20,000 nt of DNA, taken from positions 102,778 to 122,777 of the forward strand of contig NW_004754893.1 of the NCBI RefSeq assembly GCF_000188695.1, written 5' to 3'. The DNA comes from Salpingoeca rosetta (Eukaryota; Opisthokonta; Choanoflagellata; Craspedida; Salpingoecidae). The translations under genes were made by a program, and so were the position numbers. Under the pieces are notes generated by a model. It was not told the DNA's origin, searched no databases, and saw only the letters and a program-made list of their open reading frames with translations. Positions within the stretch are counted from its first letter, which is position 1; the number at the start of each line of letters is the position of its first letter. Below, piece by piece: positions 17,946-20,000 of the stretch.

Positions 17946-20000
17946 CGCACACGCACACAGTACAAATGCCAAGCTAGTCACGAACACGCCCACACGCACG
18001 CCCCCCTCCCTCCGTCCCTCGTACTCCCTCACCCACCATTCTCCAACTCCACCCCCAACCCCCCTCCCCCAAATGACAGGTTGACCGTGTCTGTGTTTGT
18101 GGACAATGGCCCGACCCTGACGGGCACGGTGCGCGTGAACCTGGTCCGTGGCAGCACCGTCGAGTCCACCTCCACGACGACCACGACGACAACGACAACG
18201 ACAACGACAACCACCACCACGTCTCTCACGACAACCACCACGCGGTCCACGACGACCACCACCACCGCCACGTACCCAACGCTGAGCGCCGTGGTGTTCT
18301 CACAGTCGTCGGTGTTCTCCACGTACGTCTTCCTCGTCGGCCGCGCCAGCCGCAACTTCTACCTCTCTGGCAGCATGCAGCACACGCTGTTTGTGCCCAA
18401 CAACGCCGCCTTTGCTGCGCTGCCCTCTGGCGAGCTCTCTCGCCTGCTCACCTCCCCCATGGAGCTTGCCGACCTCATCGACTACCACGCCGTGCCCGGC
18501 CGCTTTGAGAACATTGAGGATGGCGACCGCCTCGACACCGCCCAGGGCTCTCTCCTCCGCATCAACGAAGACCCCTCTGCCCCGTACGGCCTCTCCGTGT
18601 CTGGCGCCCCCATCCTGCGTCGCGCTCCGCTCGCCACCAACGGCGTCATCTACGTCCTCGGCACCGTGCTTGACCCAGATGACTTTGTGCCCACATCCTC
18701 CTCGTCTTCCACCTCCACCTCCACGTCTTCCTCCACCTCCACCACGTCGTCCACCTCCACCTCCACCTCCACGTCAACCTCCACCTCCTCGTCCACATCA
18801 ACCTCCACTTCCACCTCCACCTCCACATCTGCCACCGCCGACACCCTTGCGGACATCATCCTCACCAACCTGGACTACGCCCAGTTTTACTTCTACCTCG
18901 CCAGCGCCAACCTCGACAGCGTCCTCACAGAGCCCGGCAGCCGCACGCTCTTTGTGCCCAACAACGCCGCGTTTGAGCGCGCCTCGCTCGACTTTGCCAC
19001 AAACGCCGAATTGCGCAACTTCATGTCCTACTTCATTGCAACAGAGGGCTCCTTCCGCGCATCGGAGCTGACCGACGGCCGCATGCTGCAGACCATGCGT
19101 GGTTTCCGCGTGACCATCACCCGTGACAGCGATGAGGAGATTTACGTCGACGGCGCCCCCATTGTGCGCCGCAACCAGTACGCTGACAACGGGTTCGTGC
19201 ACGAGCTGGGCGAGGTGTACATCGTGCCGCTGTCCACCACCACGACAACAACAACGACAACCACGACCACGACGACGACCACCACCACCACGACGACGAC
19301 GCTCATTGACTCGCTCCGCGACGCGCTTACCTCCAACTTTGACTTCTCCACCTTCATCCTCCTCCTCTCCTCGGCGGACCTGGACGATGTGTTGAACGAG
19401 GAGGGCGTCACGCTGTTTGTGCCGTCCAACGACGCGTTTGCCGACATCCCCGAGCCCGTTGTGCTTGATCTTCTCAGCGACGACTTCCGCCTGCGCCAGA
19501 TTCTGCTCCACCATCTCGTCCGTGGGCAGTCGCTTTCCTTCGCCGACCTGCAGGGCCTGCGCTCTGTCACCCCCGCGAACGGCCAGGTGGTCTCGCTGGT
19601 GCACAACAACGGCAGCCTCGCCTACGGCACGGGCACCATTGTGCAGCAGGACATTGCCACGGATGTGGGCTACGTGCACGTCATTGATAGCGTGCAGTTC
19701 CCAGACATCACCAGCACCACCACAACCACCACCACTTCCACTACCACGACAACTACCACCACTACCACCACTACCACCAGCACCACGACGACGACAACCA
19801 CGACAACGACCACAACTACCACGACGACGACAACCACGACAACGACCACAACTACCACGACAACCACCACTACCACAACGACTACAACGACCACAACAGG
19901 TGCAGGCAGCAACAGCACGTCGACCTCCACGACGACAACGACGACCACCTCAACCTCGGGTACAACGACGACAACGACGATCCCATGTGTGCCACGCGAG
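14664..20000 (+). CDS. Secreted mosaic protein: kringle, DNRLRE/CBM96-like, cadherin-like and three FAS1 domains with Thr-rich linkers (3' end outside window)
   Basis: Nine exons joined in phase give at least 1149 residues with no stop. Order: signal peptide (1-26, cleavage after VSA), kringle (36-115), Thr linker, DNRLRE/CBM96-type beta domain (about 163-365), Thr linker, a cadherin/CSPG-like beta repeat (about 410-535), Thr linker, FAS1 (about 574-713), Ser/Thr linker, FAS1 (about 759-893), Thr linker, FAS1 (about 916-1053), and a long Thr-rich stretch ending IPCVPRE at the edge. No transmembrane segment is seen so far. The likely place is the cell surface or extracellular matrix, with adhesion or carbohydrate binding as an inferred role. 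The Thr runs are expected to be O-glycosylated, mucin-like spacers. The ATG at 14664 is chosen because it directly starts a good signal peptide; the frame is open further upstream to an ATG at 14319, but that part is low-complexity. I know of no named orthologue. Confidence 0.9.
14769..15179 (+). other. Kringle domain (split by intron 1)
   Basis: Cys36 to Cys115 is 80 residues with all six kringle cysteines: in [30 protein letters not shown] and the final [20 protein letters not shown] and FPDADLREN are family hallmarks. Intron 1 (14897-15066) splits the Asn codon of the PEN-FPDAD segment. Kringles usually bind proteins or lysine-like ligands; the ligand here is unknown. Confidence 0.95.
15498..15602 (+). 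repeat. Coding Thr-rich linker 1
   Basis: Thirty-five codons, nearly all Thr with a rare Ser, written with an irregular mix of ACC, ACG, ACA and ACT. Confidence 0.92.
15621..16910 (+). other. DNRLRE/CBM96-type beta-sandwich domain (exons 3-6)
   Basis: Residues about 163-365. The order of motifs fits the DNRLRE family: [18 protein letters not shown], a SAQLIFHV strand, [35 protein letters not shown], then [17 protein letters not shown] and [10 protein letters not shown]. The TTW-x-x-x-GGDF and KRF-[ED]-SRE pieces are typical of versions found in bacterial exported, PEP-CTERM-type proteins. Related domains are implicated in polysaccharide binding. Binding here is inferred only. Confidence 0.8.
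16914..17000 (+). repeat. Coding Thr-rich linker 2
   Basis: Twenty-nine codons of Thr with one Ser, mixed ACN codons, leading into [14 protein letters not shown]. Confidence 0.92.
17318..18161 (+). other. Cadherin/CSPG-like beta repeat (exons 7-9)
   Basis: Residues about 410-536. [12 protein letters not shown] strand is followed by [19 protein letters not shown], then [13 protein letters not shown], then [15 protein letters not shown]. The G-x-L-x-L-x-G ... Y-x-x-A-[IL] ... Y-x-N ... P-x-x-G-x-R-x-[LI] pattern is the usual second half of cadherin-like and CSPG-like repeats in large adhesion proteins. Family assignment is by pattern only. Confidence 0.55.
17855..17960. repeat. CA/CAGA microsatellite in intron 8 of the kringle/FAS1 gene
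   Basis: CA runs with CAGA interruptions, beginning about 18 nt after the donor. This is an exception to the GT-near-donor trend seen elsewhere. Confidence 0.9.
18165..18272 (+). repeat. Coding Thr-rich linker 3
   Basis: About 36 codons of Thr with scattered Ser, one Leu and one Arg; mixed ACG, ACA and ACC codons. Confidence 0.9.
18273..18692 (+). other. FAS1 (fasciclin) domain 1
   Basis: Residues about 574-713. Carries the H1 motif [14 protein letters not shown] and the H2-type motif [11 protein letters not shown], then [11 protein letters not shown] at the C-terminal strand. The first helix region (about 40 residues) is divergent. FAS1 domains act in adhesion, often through integrins or matrix in animals. 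Confidence 0.88.
18696..18830 (+). repeat. Coding Ser/Thr alternating linker 4
   Basis: Forty-five codons of alternating TCN and ACN, based on a TCCACC hexamer with many synonymous and TCC/TCG variants. Distinct from the pure Thr linkers on either side. Confidence 0.92.
18828..19235 (+). other. FAS1 (fasciclin) domain 2
   Basis: Residues about 759-893: [32 protein letters not shown] (H1), [11 protein letters not shown] (H2, without the usual YH pair) and [14 protein letters not shown]. Shares a 20-bp exact match with domain 1 over its H1 motif. Confidence 0.9.
19236..19301 (+). repeat. Coding pure-Thr linker 5
   Basis: Twenty-two consecutive Thr codons using all of ACC, ACG and ACA. Confidence 0.93.
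19302..19709 (+). other. FAS1 (fasciclin) domain 3
   Basis: Residues about 916-1053: [34 protein letters not shown] (H1, closest to the general FAS1 consensus), [14 protein letters not shown] (H2) and [12 protein letters not shown]. This is the most canonical of the three. Confidence 0.93.
19710..19979 (+). repeat. Coding Thr-rich linker 6 (long)
   Basis: Ninety codons, almost all Thr with a few Ser and a short GAGSNS insert. It is followed by IPCVPRE at the window end, where a Cys suggests the start of another disulphide-bonded module outside the window. Confidence 0.92.

Larger units (their letters stand above)
14664..20000 (+). other. Exon-intron map of the kringle/FAS1 gene
   Basis: Exons: 14664-14896, 15067-15179, 15481-15899, 16087-16213, 16426-16555, 16838-17043, 17318-17454, 17677-17837, and 18080 to beyond 20000. 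All eight introns are GT-AG and each codon split closes on a sensible residue: Asn in the kringle, Ala after its last Cys, Gly, Arg, Val and Thr later. The total in the window is exactly 3447 nt. The first 2/5 of the protein is in eight short exons, while all FAS1 domains and their linkers are in one exon of at least 1921 nt. Confidence 0.88.

Noticed and set aside
18798..19679. Long minus-strand open frame (293 aa) opposite the FAS1 exon, and similar Val-rich frames at 18029-18355 and 19670-19948
   Set aside because: They are antisense shadows of Thr-rich coding sequence (ACN read backwards gives NGT, mostly Val, Gly or Arg). No domain is recognisable, and the plus frame has clear FAS1 motifs and phased exons.

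Overview
This window is from a gene-dense, intron-rich eukaryotic nuclear genome. Every gene has many short GT-AG introns (about 100-600 nt), coding exons are GC-rich at third positions, and introns and spacers are packed with (CA/GT)n and (CAA)n microsatellites. The mix of a bi-domain ALDH16, a Hip-type co-chaperone and a secreted kringle / Thr-rich / fasciclin protein fits a choanoflagellate or close relative best (Salpingoeca-like). That placement is an inference from architecture and style, not a database match.

Layout. (1) Positions 1-189, minus strand: the possible 5' end of an unrecognised gene with paired CxxC motifs, cut by the window edge. (2) 683-9444, minus strand: a complete 25-exon gene for a two-domain aldehyde dehydrogenase of the ALDH16 family. 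The N-terminal domain keeps the catalytic Cys, Glu and Asn, and the C-terminal domain is degenerate as is usual for the family. Exon phases close at every junction, with some doubt only at exon 2. (3) 9445-10062: a roughly 620-bp spacer between two divergently transcribed genes. (4) 10063-12364, plus strand: a 7-exon gene for a 211-residue TPR + STI1 (DP) protein that looks like a shortened Hip/ST13. (5) 12365-14663: about 2.3 kb with no supported gene, low-complexity and pyrimidine-rich toward the next start. (6) 14664-20000, plus strand, running off the end: a large secreted mosaic protein (signal peptide, kringle, Thr linker, DNRLRE/CBM96-type domain, Thr linker, cadherin/CSPG-like beta repeat, Thr linker, FAS1, Ser/Thr linker, FAS1, Thr linker, FAS1, long Thr linker). 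At least 1149 residues lie in the window.

The genes show no obvious shared pathway. They are a metabolic enzyme, a cytosolic chaperone cofactor and an extracellular adhesion/mucin-like protein.

The most interesting signals are the mosaic extracellular protein; a compound (CAA)n/CTTARA satellite sitting on the donor side of three separate introns of the ALDH16 gene; and a tendency for (GT)n to lie near donors and (CA)n near acceptors on the transcribed strand, so that some introns are bracketed by complementary arms.
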